A DNA stretch of 11,426 bases from Bacteroidota bacterium (GCA_029558435.1 JAKQEZ010000155.1:1-11426), one strand, 5' to 3'; shown: positions 1-8,482, counted from the first letter of the stretch. Numbers and translations are program-made. Notes: generated by a model not told the origin, from the sequence alone.

Positions 1-33
1 CTTTATCGTTAGTTTTATTGAAAACTACTAACC

Positions 34-1359
34 ATGGCAAAAAAGAAAATAAAAACCTTCGTGCTTGATACTTCGGTGTTGTTGCACGACCATCAATCCA
101 TCACCAACTTTGAAAACCACAACGTGGCAGTACCTATTACGGTGTTGGAAGAATTGGATAAATTCAAATTGGGAAATGATACCAAGAATTTTTCGGCTCG
201 CGAGGTGATTCGATTTATCGATAAATTGTCGTCAAACGGTAGTTTACAAAACTGGATTCCGATGGGCGAACATTTGGGAAATTTTCGTATTATTTTAGAT
301 AATCATCCCAAAGAAAACAATGCAGAATACATTTACTCGTCTATTAAAAACGATCACAAAATCATCAATGCTACACTTTGTTTAAAAGAGGCTGAGCCTA
401 AATCGGAAGTAATCTTGGTGACCAAAGACATCAACTTGCGCATCAAAGCAAAGGCACTTGGAATTGTTTCTGAAGATTACGAAACAGGAAAAGTAACCGC
501 CGACACAGATGATTCGAGCGTAAACACGATTGAACAGGTAGATTCTGAATTGATTCGTCAAATTTTTACTAAAGGTAAAATTGATGAAGATGGAATTTTG
601 GGAGACAAAAAAATCAACAACGGTTATTACATTCTAAAAAATGGAAAAACCTCATCTTTAGCTGTTTACAATCAATGGGAAAACCAAATTGAACGCATAG
701 AAAAAGAATTTGTGTATGGTGTAAAACCCAAAAATGCCGAACAAGCCTTTGCACTCAACGCCTTGATGAACGACCGCATAAAATTAGTGGCTCTGCAAGG
801 TGTTGCTGGAACTGGTAAAACATTATTGGCATTGGCTTCTGCCTTGGAACAAAATAAAAAATACCAGCAAATTATTTTAGCGCGACCAATTGTGCCGTTG
901 TCGAACAAAGACATCGGTTTTTTACCCGGCGATGCTGGCGACAAAGTAGGTCCATACATGGAACCTTTGTGGGACAACTTGAAATTCATCAAAGCGCAAT
1001 TTGGCGAAAACGAAAAGAAGCACAAGGCCATTGTGGAAATGCAAGAACAAGAAAAAATTGTCATCACTCCCCTAGCGTTTATTCGCGGACGTAGTTTTTC
1101 CAACATCATGTTTATCATTGATGAAGCGCAAAACCTAACGCCACATGAGGTGAAAACCATCATAACACGTGCTGGAGAAAACACCAAAATAGTTTTTACA
1201 GGCGATGTGCACCAAATTGACACTCCCTATTTGGACGAAAACAGCAACGGCTTGGCATATCTCATTGACCGTTTAAAAGGGCAAGAATTATTTGCTCATA
1301 TCAAATTAGAGAAAGGAGAACGCTCAGAATTAGCTAACTTAGCAAACGAATTACTTTAA
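34..1359 (+). CDS. PIN-PhoH family protein: ribonuclease fused to an ATPase
   Basis: The 441-residue protein joins an N-terminal PIN nuclease domain (about 6-145) to a C-terminal PhoH P-loop ATPase (about 230-441). PIN acidic residues visible are D12 in LDTSVLL, E40 in VLEELD, D107 and D132 in VTKD, so the metal-dependent nuclease site looks intact. The ATPase has Walker A GVAGTGKT (256-263), Walker B IIDEAQN (D363, E364), the TGDVHQID segment (389-396) and a terminal GERSEL (R430). This is the PhoH2/YlaK architecture. Mycobacterial PhoH2 is known to act as an RNA helicase and RNase, so a cytoplasmic role in RNA unwinding and cleavage is inferred here. The ATG at 34 places the PIN core close to the N terminus, as usual. 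No Shine-Dalgarno is visible. A 12-base gap to the next gene suggests co-transcription. The family is certain; the RNA target is unknown. Confidence 0.95.
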   Translation: MAKKKIKTFVLDTSVLLHDHQSITNFENHNVAVPITVLEELDKFKLGNDTKNFSAREVIRFIDKLSSNGSLQNWIPMGEHLGNFRIILDNHPKENNAEYIYSSIKNDHKIINATLCLKEAEPKSEVILVTKDINLRIKAKALGIVSEDYETGKVTADTDDSSVNTIEQVDSELIRQIFTKGKIDEDGILGDKKINNGYYILKNGKTSSLAVYNQWENQIERIEKEFVYGVKPKNAEQAFALNALMNDRIKLVALQGVAGTGKTLLALASALEQNKKYQQIILARPIVPLSNKDIGFLPGDAGDKVGPYMEPLWDNLKFIKAQFGENEKKHKAIVEMQEQEKIVITPLAFIRGRSFSNIMFIIDEAQNLTPHEVKTIITRAGENTKIVFTGDVHQIDTPYLDENSNGLAYLIDRLKGQELFAHIKLEKGERSELANLANELL

Positions 1360-1371
1360 AATAGCAATAAA

Positions 1372-2451
1372 ATGGCATATACAATTAAAAAAGACGCCTT
1401 AAAATTTTTAGAAAATTACTTGAACAATGCAAGTCCAACAGGATTTGAATCGGAAGGACAAAAATTGTGGTTAGATTATTTAAAACCATACATTGATTCG
1501 TATTTTACGGATAATTATGGAACAGTTGTGGGAGTTATCAACCCAGAAGCAGAATACAAAGTAGTGATAGAGGCGCATGCCGATGAAATATCATGGTTTG
1601 TGCACTATATCACCAAAGAAGGTTTTATTTACTTGGTGCGCAACGGTGGTTCTGACCACATGATTGCACCTTCAAAAAGGGTGAATATTCATACCGAAAA
1701 AGGAATTGTAAAGGGAATTTTTGGTTGGCCAGCCATTCATACACGTCACGCTAAAGACGAAGCTCCGAGCATGAAAAACATATTTTTAGATGTTGCTTGC
1801 TCTAGCAAAGAAGAGGTAGAAGCTTTGGGTATCCACGTTGGTTGTGTGGTAACTTTTGAAGACGAATTTATGGTGATGAACAAAAACCGTTTTGTGGGCC
1901 GTGCACTCGACAACCGCATTGGTGGTTTTATGATTGCTGAAGTGGCGCGCCATTTAAAAGAATCTAAAACAAAATTGCCCTTTGGTTTGTATATCGTTAA
2001 CTCGGTGCAAGAAGAAATTGGTTTGCGAGGTGCCGAAATGATTTCTCGCAGAATTAAACCAGATGTTGCGATTTGTACAGATGTTTGCCACGACACCAAC
2101 ACACCAATGATTGACAAAATTGAACAAGGAGACCATAAATCGGGTGATGGTCCGGTGTTGACCTATGGTCCGGCGGTACAAAACAACTTGTTGAAACAAA
2201 TTATTGCAACCGCCGAGAAAAACAAAATTCCGTTCCAACGTGCTGCTGTATCACGTTCAACTGGTACAGACACCGACGCATTTGCTTATTCGCAAGACGG
2301 AGTAACTTCGGCATTGATTTCATTGCCTTTACGTTACATGCACACAACCGTAGAAACATGTCGCAAAGAAGACGTGGAAAACTGCATCCGATTGATTTTT
2401 GAAACCCTAAAAACCATCGAAAACGGTCAAGATTTTAGGTATATAAAATAA
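1372..2451 (+). CDS. M42 family metallo-aminopeptidase
   Basis: The 359-residue protein is a full-length member of peptidase family M42 (glutamyl aminopeptidase/deblocking aminopeptidase/FrvX-like), which uses two metal ions to remove N-terminal residues from peptides in the cytoplasm, often as a large tetrahedral assembly. The expected ligands are present: H69 in EAHADE, bridging D180 in RALDNRIGG, the catalytic and metal-binding pair E214-E215 in VQEEIG, D237 in CTDVCH, and H324 in YMHTTVE. The opening NASPTGFESEGQ and the late SRSTGTDTDAF are also typical. There is no signal peptide. It lies 12 bases after the PIN-PhoH gene on the same strand, so it is probably the second gene of an operon. 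Substrate preference within M42 cannot be set from sequence; older annotations as endoglucanase/cellulase for this family are generally misleading. Confidence 0.93.
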   Translation: MAYTIKKDALKFLENYLNNASPTGFESEGQKLWLDYLKPYIDSYFTDNYGTVVGVINPEAEYKVVIEAHADEISWFVHYITKEGFIYLVRNGGSDHMIAPSKRVNIHTEKGIVKGIFGWPAIHTRHAKDEAPSMKNIFLDVACSSKEEVEALGIHVGCVVTFEDEFMVMNKNRFVGRALDNRIGGFMIAEVARHLKESKTKLPFGLYIVNSVQEEIGLRGAEMISRRIKPDVAICTDVCHDTNTPMIDKIEQGDHKSGDGPVLTYGPAVQNNLLKQIIATAEKNKIPFQRAAVSRSTGTDTDAFAYSQDGVTSALISLPLRYMHTTVETCRKEDVENCIRLIFETLKTIENGQDFRYIK

Positions 2452-2464
2452 AAAATTGTTGAGG

Positions 2465-2489
2465 GGGAAGGTGTGTTTTACAGCTTCCC
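2465..2489. terminator. Possible hairpin terminator between convergent genes
   Basis: GGGAAG (2465-2470) pairs with CTTCCC (2484-2489). After a G-G mismatch, TGT (2472-2474) pairs with ACA (2480-2482) around a 5-base loop. It sits between the convergent M42 peptidase and lamin-tail genes and overlaps the stop codon of the latter. On the reverse strand a T-rich run follows about 9 bases after the stem, while the forward strand lacks a T-run. It could therefore serve the reverse gene better than the forward one. Only the stem was read by eye; no folding energy was computed. Confidence 0.35.
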
Positions 2490-5108
2490 TGCTACAACAA
2501 ACGGTTTTTTAGCCACAAATTTCTTACCTCCTTCGGTTGCAAACGCATTAACAACCAACACATAGGTGCCTATCAATGCTTTTTGACCATCATCGCGAAC
2601 ACCATCCCAAACAATCGTTCCTTCCATTCCCAACAATTCGTTTTGAGCAATGGTTCTTACTTTTCTTCCTGCACCATCGTACACATAAAACGAAGCCACC
2701 ATACCAGGTGAAGTCATGGTATAGTTAATCAACAACACATCTTCAAACCCATCGTTATCGGGTGAAATGGTTTCACTGGATAAACTCACTTCCCCATCGT
2801 GAATGGCAGGATAGTATTGTGAATTTTTTCCGCCTGGCGTTCCAAAACCAATCGATTCGGCAGCAGTATGCCAATTGCTTGCATCTTGCGTTGGTCGGTT
2901 GGGGTCTAATCGTTCCAAGGTTTTTCCTTTGTTATCATCTATGAGTTTAAAATGCCATTTACTGGAATACACCAATTGATCGAGCACAACGGCTATAGTA
3001 TCCATAAACACAAATTTATCGTAGGTCAATACCACACTTCCTGTATCGTTGGAAAGTGTAGGTAAAGTCAATGCATAAAATTTATTGGGTATTGTTGCAG
3101 GATAATTGCTCATCACAAAATTGCTATCAGCAGTTACAACCAGATAATCTTTTGGATGAAGTAAACGGCTGTTAGTAATTGTTTTATAATCTGTTACAAC
3201 GCCATTGTAAATTCGTGCTATCTTCCAATTTTTTATATCCAGCAATTTATCGGATTTATTATACAACTCCACAAAATCGCTACCACCAGTAATGGGGTTT
3301 ACCAAAATTTCATTGATGACCACATCGCCACTATCGGGTTGCGAAGGTAAAACAAAAGTTGCGCTCACATCCCCCGTATTTCCCCAACAATCAACAACTG
3401 ATGGAATGCTCAAGGTGTAAAACTGGCCTTCTGCAAAATTTTCTACAAAATCCATCGAAAATGAAGCAACGTGGATACTTGCAATGGTTCGGTTGTTTTC
3501 AGTTAGCGTTGGATTGACCGTAATTGCTGCATTTTTAAGTGAAGTTGAATCTACCATTTTGTTAAACACCACCTCTATTTGGTTGGTTGACAGAATGTTG
3601 ATTCCAGCAATTTGTGCTGCTTGCGAGTCGGGTGTTACATCGTGCACCGAATTTTGTGCGCCTGGTGTTCCTCCTGCTACAGCAGTTGAAGCCTTCCAAT
3701 TACTTGCTTGTGAACAAGGTTCATTAGGGTTAATGCGCTCAATGGTCCAACCGCCATCTTTTTTTGCTGTATTTTGGTACCACGCATCAGTATAGCTGAT
3801 TTTATCCAATTGCACACCTGTATTGTCTTGAATTACAATGTCATCCGCTGCGTTATTTAAACTTGGAAAACTGGTTACACCTACCGCATTGGTAAATTCG
3901 GCAACATTGGCATTTGGACATAAAACAAGGTATTGATTGGGCAACAACCATCCAGAAGTAATGGTTCCAAAGGTTGCATTATCGCCTAATTTCCATCCAC
4001 TGACATTGAACACTTTATTGCTTTTGTTGTAAATTTCTACAAATTCTACTTCAGGCAAACCAACTACTGGCGAAGGGTCGGCCATGAACTCATTAATCAA
4101 CACATCACCAGCCAAAGGAGTTTCTGCCACCAAATAAGTAAAATTCAACGATTGATTAGAGGCAATGTTTCCACTCAAGTCTTCAATTGCATTGCTCGAC
4201 AAGGTGTAAGTATTTCCATTCACCAAAGGTGTAATTAGTTGCAAATGCACCAATGCTGGGTTGGTTCCGTCTAAAGTTGCCGAACTCACACTGTTGATTG
4301 GTATGAGATCGTAATTATTAATCGTTTGAGCGGATGTTGCTGTTACAGCTTCGGAAAACAATACATCCAATTGGTTGTTGCTAATAACTTGTACCGATGT
4401 CATAACTGGTGGTGTTGTATCAAACACTTGATCTCCCGCATATACATCGTCTAAATAAAATTTGGTGATATTTCCAGAAGTATAAACATTCAAGTAACCA
4501 AAATATGCGCCTGTTGGTACCGTTGTTTCAACTCCTGTTGCAATAGCTGAATAATTAACTCCACCTGCAAAATCAATGTTTAGTGACCAATTTCCGGTAT
4601 TATCGCGAATGATTTTTACACCTATGGCAAAGGCATTTGCAATACTTCCATCAGCAGATGCACAAATGGTAGTTGTTACTCCTCCGTTTCGTTGCATTAA
4701 ACGCACAGCATCCGTTGAACCTGCCTCGCCCATTTGAAGGTAAACTCCATCTGGATCGGTGGATAAATCTGTGGCTGAGGCGATTAAATAAATTCTTCCA
4801 TAATTGTTTGCCGAACCAGCAAAATTTTGACGCACCCAAAAACGCCATTCTTTTCCGTTGAAATCGGTTAAATTATGCGGTAAATATAAATACGATGTGC
4901 CTGCAACTGCTGCATTTAATTGCAATTGTTGACTAGTATTCACTTGATAATCTGCAACTGTTCCTAACCATGTTGGGTTATTGGAAAAATCGCCGTCATT
5001 AAAATCATCAGTTATTTGAGACAATGCAACAGTTGGAACTTGGAATAGCAAGAACATAACTGTTTGCAAAAAAGTTGTTTTCGGTTTTAGATATTTAACA
5101 AATTTCAT
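2478..5108 (-). CDS. Secreted lamin-tail and Ig-like multidomain protein
   Basis: An 876-residue exported protein of unknown function. A signal peptide spans about 1-30 (hydrophobic core 13-29, likely cleavage ALS|Q). Next comes a beta-rich region (31-228) resembling a LamG/concanavalin-type lectin fold, then an SbsA-like Ig domain (about 232-326) and a lamin-tail domain (about 333-490). A second Ig-like (about 492-588) and a second lamin-tail domain (about 592-763) follow. The C-terminal domain (about 768-876) is FlgD-like, with the acidic loop SPDNDGFED (782-790), VWDG (833-836) and GTYVLVV (847-853), and ends in a Lys-rich strand. Lamin-tail domains in bacteria occur in surface and adhesive or nuclease-linked proteins; no catalytic motif is seen here. 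The C-terminal domain may be a type IX secretion signal, but it does not clearly match the standard sorting motifs. It stands alone, divergent from asd. Confidence 0.88.
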   Translation of the reverse strand: MKFVKYLKPKTTFLQTVMFLLFQVPTVALSQITDDFNDGDFSNNPTWLGTVADYQVNTSQQLQLNAAVAGTSYLYLPHNLTDFNGKEWRFWVRQNFAGSANNYGRIYLIASATDLSTDPDGVYLQMGEAGSTDAVRLMQRNGGVTTTICASADGSIANAFAIGVKIIRDNTGNWSLNIDFAGGVNYSAIATGVETTVPTGAYFGYLNVYTSGNITKFYLDDVYAGDQVFDTTPPVMTSVQVISNNQLDVLFSEAVTATSAQTINNYDLIPINSVSSATLDGTNPALVHLQLITPLVNGNTYTLSSNAIEDLSGNIASNQSLNFTYLVAETPLAGDVLINEFMADPSPVVGLPEVEFVEIYNKSNKVFNVSGWKLGDNATFGTITSGWLLPNQYLVLCPNANVAEFTNAVGVTSFPSLNNAADDIVIQDNTGVQLDKISYTDAWYQNTAKKDGGWTIERINPNEPCSQASNWKASTAVAGGTPGAQNSVHDVTPDSQAAQIAGINILSTNQIEVVFNKMVDSTSLKNAAITVNPTLTENNRTIASIHVASFSMDFVENFAEGQFYTLSIPSVVDCWGNTGDVSATFVLPSQPDSGDVVINEILVNPITGGSDFVELYNKSDKLLDIKNWKIARIYNGVVTDYKTITNSRLLHPKDYLVVTADSNFVMSNYPATIPNKFYALTLPTLSNDTGSVVLTYDKFVFMDTIAVVLDQLVYSSKWHFKLIDDNKGKTLERLDPNRPTQDASNWHTAAESIGFGTPGGKNSQYYPAIHDGEVSLSSETISPDNDGFEDVLLINYTMTSPGMVASFYVYDGAGRKVRTIAQNELLGMEGTIVWDGVRDDGQKALIGTYVLVVNAFATEGGKKFVAKKPFVVAGKL

Positions 5109-5178
5109 TGGTAGAAATAGTATTTATTCTTGCTAAAGTAGTAATTTCGCTTGAATAATAAAAACAAAATCGTAGGTT
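5109..5178. promoter_or_regulatory. Divergent promoter region, lamin-tail gene / asd
   Basis: This 70-base AT-rich gap separates two divergent starts and must hold a promoter for each. Only near-matches to the Bacteroidota -7 element TAnnTTTG are seen: TACTTTAG on the reverse strand (5133-5140) and TAATTTCG on the forward strand (5142-5149), each with one mismatch. Neither has a TTTG at the expected 19-base spacing upstream. The region assignment is firm from gene orientation; the exact boxes are uncertain. Confidence 0.4.
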
Positions 5179-6165
5179 ATGAAAATTGCAGTTGTTGGAG
5201 CAACCGGAATGGTTGGTCAAGTTATGCTACAAGTGTTGAGAGAAGAAAATTTTCCTGTTAGCGAATTAATTCCTGTTGCTTCTGAAAAATCGGTTGGAAA
5301 AACAGTAGAATATGCTGGAAAAGAGTATGCGGTAGTTGATTTGCAAACTGCTGTTGACATGAAACCGGCAATTGCTTTATTTTCGGCTGGTGGCGAAACC
5401 TCATTGGAATGGGCGCCTAAATTTGCAGCTGTTGGCACAACGGTTATCGACAATTCATCGGCATGGAGAATGGATGCAACAAAAAAATTGATTGTTCCAG
5501 AAATCAACGGAGATCAACTTACAAAAGACGATAAAATTATTGCCAATCCTAACTGTAGCACTGTTCAATTAGTGATGGCTTTGGCTCCATTGCACCGTGT
5601 TTATACCGTAAAACGTGTTATTGTTTCTACCTATCAATCCATTACTGGAACAGGTGTGAAAGCGGTTGAACAAATGGAAAATGAGCGCAATGGTGTAGCC
5701 GCTTCTATGGTTTATCCTTATCCTATCGACAAAAACTGTTTGCCACATTGCGATAGCTTTTTGGACAATGGGTATACCAAAGAAGAAATGAAGCTAACCA
5801 ACGAAACAAAAAAGATTTTAGATCCTGCAATTAATGTTACAGCTACTGCTGTGCGTGTTCCTGTGGTTGGTGGTCACTCAGAAGCTGTTAACGTAGAATT
5901 TAGTCGCGATTTTGATTTAGGCGATGTGCGCACTATTTTACACAAAACTGCCGGCGTAGTGGTTAAAGATAGCCCTATTACCAATATTTATCCAATGCCT
6001 CGTTATGCAGAAGGTAAAAACGATGTATTTGTTGGGCGTATCCGCAGAGACGAATCGCAACCAAACACGCTCAACATGTGGATTGTTGCCGATAACTTGC
6101 GCAAAGGTGCTGCAACCAATGCGGTGCAAATTGCAAAATTGTTGGTAAAAAACGGATTGGTTTAA
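5179..6165 (+). CDS. asd: Aspartate-semialdehyde dehydrogenase
   Basis: The 328-residue enzyme reduces aspartyl-4-phosphate to aspartate-4-semialdehyde with NADPH, the branch step to lysine/diaminopimelate, threonine and methionine. It shows the Rossmann loop GATGMVG (7-13), catalytic cysteine C126 in NPNCSTVQ, the YQSITGTG segment (152-159) with Q153, and substrate-site residues R226 in AVRVPV and H233 in GGHSEAVN. Length and motifs fit the shorter Gram-positive/Bacteroidota-type Asd rather than the longer E. coli-type enzyme. The ATG start leads directly into the first beta strand, so it is well supported; no Shine-Dalgarno is present. It is monocistronic by appearance. Its stop codon overlaps that of the convergent transporter gene by 4 bases (6162-6165). 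No lysine riboswitch or attenuator can fit in the short upstream gap. Confidence 0.97.
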   Translation: MKIAVVGATGMVGQVMLQVLREENFPVSELIPVASEKSVGKTVEYAGKEYAVVDLQTAVDMKPAIALFSAGGETSLEWAPKFAAVGTTVIDNSSAWRMDATKKLIVPEINGDQLTKDDKIIANPNCSTVQLVMALAPLHRVYTVKRVIVSTYQSITGTGVKAVEQMENERNGVAASMVYPYPIDKNCLPHCDSFLDNGYTKEEMKLTNETKKILDPAINVTATAVRVPVVGGHSEAVNVEFSRDFDLGDVRTILHKTAGVVVKDSPITNIYPMPRYAEGKNDVFVGRIRRDESQPNTLNMWIVADNLRKGAATNAVQIAKLLVKNGLV

Positions 6166-7055
6166 TCTAAATTTACTTCCTCCCCAATATCGTGTGGTTC
6201 AATGTGAATCAACACATCTTTGACGAACGGTAAGTTGCTTTGCAAGGCATCTTTAAGTCGATGGGAAATATCGTGTCCTTTTTTTACGGTTGCATTTCCA
6301 TCCACGGTTGCATGTAAATCAATGTAATAGTAAACTCCCGACTTGCGAACATAGCATTTTTCGGTATCAATTACGCCATCTACGGTTGTGGCAACTGCAC
6401 GCACTTGTTTAATGATGTCTTCATAGGTGTTTTCGTCCATAATTTCACTCAAAGCAGGACGAAAAATGCGGTAGCTGTTGTAAAGTATAAAAACAGAAGC
6501 CAGCAGGGCAGCCCAATCATCGGCGGCTTCGTAGCCTTTTCCAAAAAACAAGGCGATGGAAATTCCAATAAACGCTGCAATTGATGTAATAGCATCACTT
6601 CTATGGTGCCAAGCATCTGCTTTTAATACGGTGCTGTTGATTTGTTTGCTTTTATGGAGTACAATGTGATACGATGCTTCTTTCCATACAATTATTGCTC
6701 CCAACACGTATAAGGTCCATGATTTTGGCAAAGCATGTGGTGTAAAAATATTTTTACAACTTTCGTAGGCAATTACCACAGCAGAAGTAATTAAAAATCC
6801 AACGATAACAAAGGTAAGGAGCGGTTCAATTTTGCCGTGACCATAGGGATGGTTTTCATCGGCTGGGCGACTGGAATAACGAATGCCCAACAACACTAAA
6901 ATAGACGAAAACACATCAGTTGTTGATTCAATGGCATCGGCAATAAGGGCGTAGGAATTTCCGAAAAAACCCGCAACACCCTTTATTAATGCCAAACAAA
7001 AATTACTAAAGATGCTGAAATAGGCCGTTTTTACAGCTATTTCGTTGTTTTTCAT
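6162..7055 (-). CDS. Cation diffusion facilitator (CDF) family metal transporter
   Basis: A 297-residue inner-membrane transporter that would export a divalent metal ion using the proton gradient. About six membrane segments (roughly 10-200) are followed by a soluble cytoplasmic domain (about 205-290) containing H248, H261, H265 and the HIEPH end (284-288). The transport site reads E43-xxx-D47 in the second helix (ALIADAIESTTD) and H150-xxx-D154 in the fifth (ADAWHHRSD); D40 and D147 are further acidic residues. The loop NHPYGHGKIEPL (68-79) is characteristic of the family. In zinc exporters position 43 is normally His or Asp, so metal choice is uncertain here. The start lies 6 bases after the stop of the MBL-rhodanese gene, so both are probably on one transcript. 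Confidence 0.93.
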   Translation of the reverse strand: MKNNEIAVKTAYFSIFSNFCLALIKGVAGFFGNSYALIADAIESTTDVFSSILVLLGIRYSSRPADENHPYGHGKIEPLLTFVIVGFLITSAVVIAYESCKNIFTPHALPKSWTLYVLGAIIVWKEASYHIVLHKSKQINSTVLKADAWHHRSDAITSIAAFIGISIALFFGKGYEAADDWAALLASVFILYNSYRIFRPALSEIMDENTYEDIIKQVRAVATTVDGVIDTEKCYVRKSGVYYYIDLHATVDGNATVKKGHDISHRLKDALQSNLPFVKDVLIHIEPHDIGEEVNLD

Positions 7056-7061
7056 TGATTA

Positions 7062-8447
7062 TTATTTAGAAGAACAAACAAATGCTGTTTTAGGTACAGC
7101 TGTTTTTGCAATTGCAGCATATCCGCCAACCACATTGATTAAGTTGCGATAATTGCTTTTTTGCATCAACAATGAAATGGCAATAACACTACGGTAACCA
7201 CCAGCACAGTGCACATACAACGGTTTTTCTTTGTCGAGTTTGTTCAAATCATCGCTCATAAAATCCAACGGATAGAACACACAGTTTTCAACATGTTCTG
7301 CGTTGTATTCACCCGGCTTGCGTACATCAACAATCGACTGTGCATCAACCGATTCTAATGCAGTTGCCTCTACATTTTGGATGGTATTCAATTCACCGTC
7401 CCAAGCAGCAACACCGCCTTTTAAATAACCCAAAGCATTGTCGTATCCAACACGTGCCAAACGTGTAGCCACTTCTGTTTCTTTACCTTCTGGACAAACC
7501 ACTACAATTGGTTGTTTGATATCCTGAATCAAGGTTCCAACCCACACAGCAAATTGACCGTCAATGCCAATAAACAATGAATTTGGAATAAATCCTTGCA
7601 CAAAATCATTTTGATTGCGCACATCCAAAATCAAAGCACCTTCGGCAATTTTTTGTTTAAATTCTGCCAACGATAAAGGTTGTGAACCACGTGCAATTAC
7701 CTCATCAACCGATTCATAACCTGTTTTGTTGAGCAATGCATTTTTAGGAAAATATTGAGGTGGAGGTAAGATACCTTCTGTTACTTCTTTGATAAATTCA
7801 TCACGCGTCATGTCGGCACGTAAGGCATAATTGGTGCGTTTTTGATTGCCCAATAAATCTTGTGTTTCTTTGCTCATGTTTTTTCCACAGGCAGAACCAG
7901 CTCCGTGTCCTGGATAAACCATCACGTCATCTGGCAAAGGCATGATTCGATTGCGCAAAGAGTCAAACGACATTCCAGCCAAATCCTCCATTGTTATATC
8001 GCTTTTGATGGCTAAATCTGGTCGACCCACATCACCTAAAAACAAGGTGTCGCCCGAAAACAAGGCAATTTCTTTACCGTTTTCATCCAATAGCAAATAG
8101 CAGGATGATTCTAATGTATGACCAGGTGTGTGCAACAAACGAATGGTTAAATCGCCAATTTTAAATTCTTGATTATCGGTAGCTACCAAGCAATCAAAAT
8201 TGGTTTTGGCTGTTGGCCCGTAAACAATTGTTGCTCCTGTTTTGCGAGCCAAATCCACGTGTCCCGAAACAAAATCGGCATGAAAATGTGTTTCAAAAAT
8301 ATATTTGATGGTAGCATTGTTTGCTTTTGCCAATTCAATGTATTGGTCCACCTCACGAATAGGGTCAATAACGGCTGCTTCGCCTTTATGAGAAATGAAA
8401 TAAGCTCCTTGAGCCAAACATTTGGTATATAATTGTTCGATGATCAT
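7062..8447 (-). CDS. MBL-fold persulfide dioxygenase-like protein with two rhodanese domains
   Basis: The 461-residue cytoplasmic protein has an N-terminal metallo-beta-lactamase fold (about 1-240) of the ETHE1/persulfide dioxygenase type, with ligands H54, H56 and D58 in THFHADF, H110 in TPGHT, D133 in SGDTLF and H181 in YPGHG. Two rhodanese domains follow (about 258-350 and 366-450). The second has the canonical active loop CAGGYRS with C414. The first has CPEGKE at C318, keeping the cysteine but lacking the usual final Arg. Known persulfide dioxygenases oxidise glutathione or CoA persulfide to sulfite, and rhodaneses move sulfane sulfur, so a sulfide/persulfide detoxification role is inferred. 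CstB- and BlrH-type proteins are related fusions. It follows engB after 35 bases and precedes the CDF gene by 6, on the same strand. Confidence 0.92.
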   Translation of the reverse strand: MIIEQLYTKCLAQGAYFISHKGEAAVIDPIREVDQYIELAKANNATIKYIFETHFHADFVSGHVDLARKTGATIVYGPTAKTNFDCLVATDNQEFKIGDLTIRLLHTPGHTLESSCYLLLDENGKEIALFSGDTLFLGDVGRPDLAIKSDITMEDLAGMSFDSLRNRIMPLPDDVMVYPGHGAGSACGKNMSKETQDLLGNQKRTNYALRADMTRDEFIKEVTEGILPPPQYFPKNALLNKTGYESVDEVIARGSQPLSLAEFKQKIAEGALILDVRNQNDFVQGFIPNSLFIGIDGQFAVWVGTLIQDIKQPIVVVCPEGKETEVATRLARVGYDNALGYLKGGVAAWDGELNTIQNVEATALESVDAQSIVDVRKPGEYNAEHVENCVFYPLDFMSDDLNKLDKEKPLYVHCAGGYRSVIAISLLMQKSNYRNLINVVGGYAAIAKTAVPKTAFVCSSK

Positions 8448-8482
8448 GTTTGAATTTTTTTATCGTTGAAATTACTAATTTT

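Noticed and set aside
672..1223. A 183-codon open frame antisense to the PIN-PhoH gene
   Set aside because: It lies fully opposite a gene with clear conserved motifs, its product is Cys/Met/Ser-rich with no recognisable domain, and it looks like the mirror of the ATPase codons.
3484..3795. A 103-codon forward open frame inside the lamin-tail gene
   Set aside because: It is antisense to the second Ig-like and lamin-tail region, where the reverse frame shows clear duplicated motifs; no own start signal or domain is seen.
6155..6168. GATT/AATC mini-hairpin at the asd end as a terminator
   Set aside because: A four-pair stem with no T-run, lying within overlapping coding ends; not distinguishable from chance.
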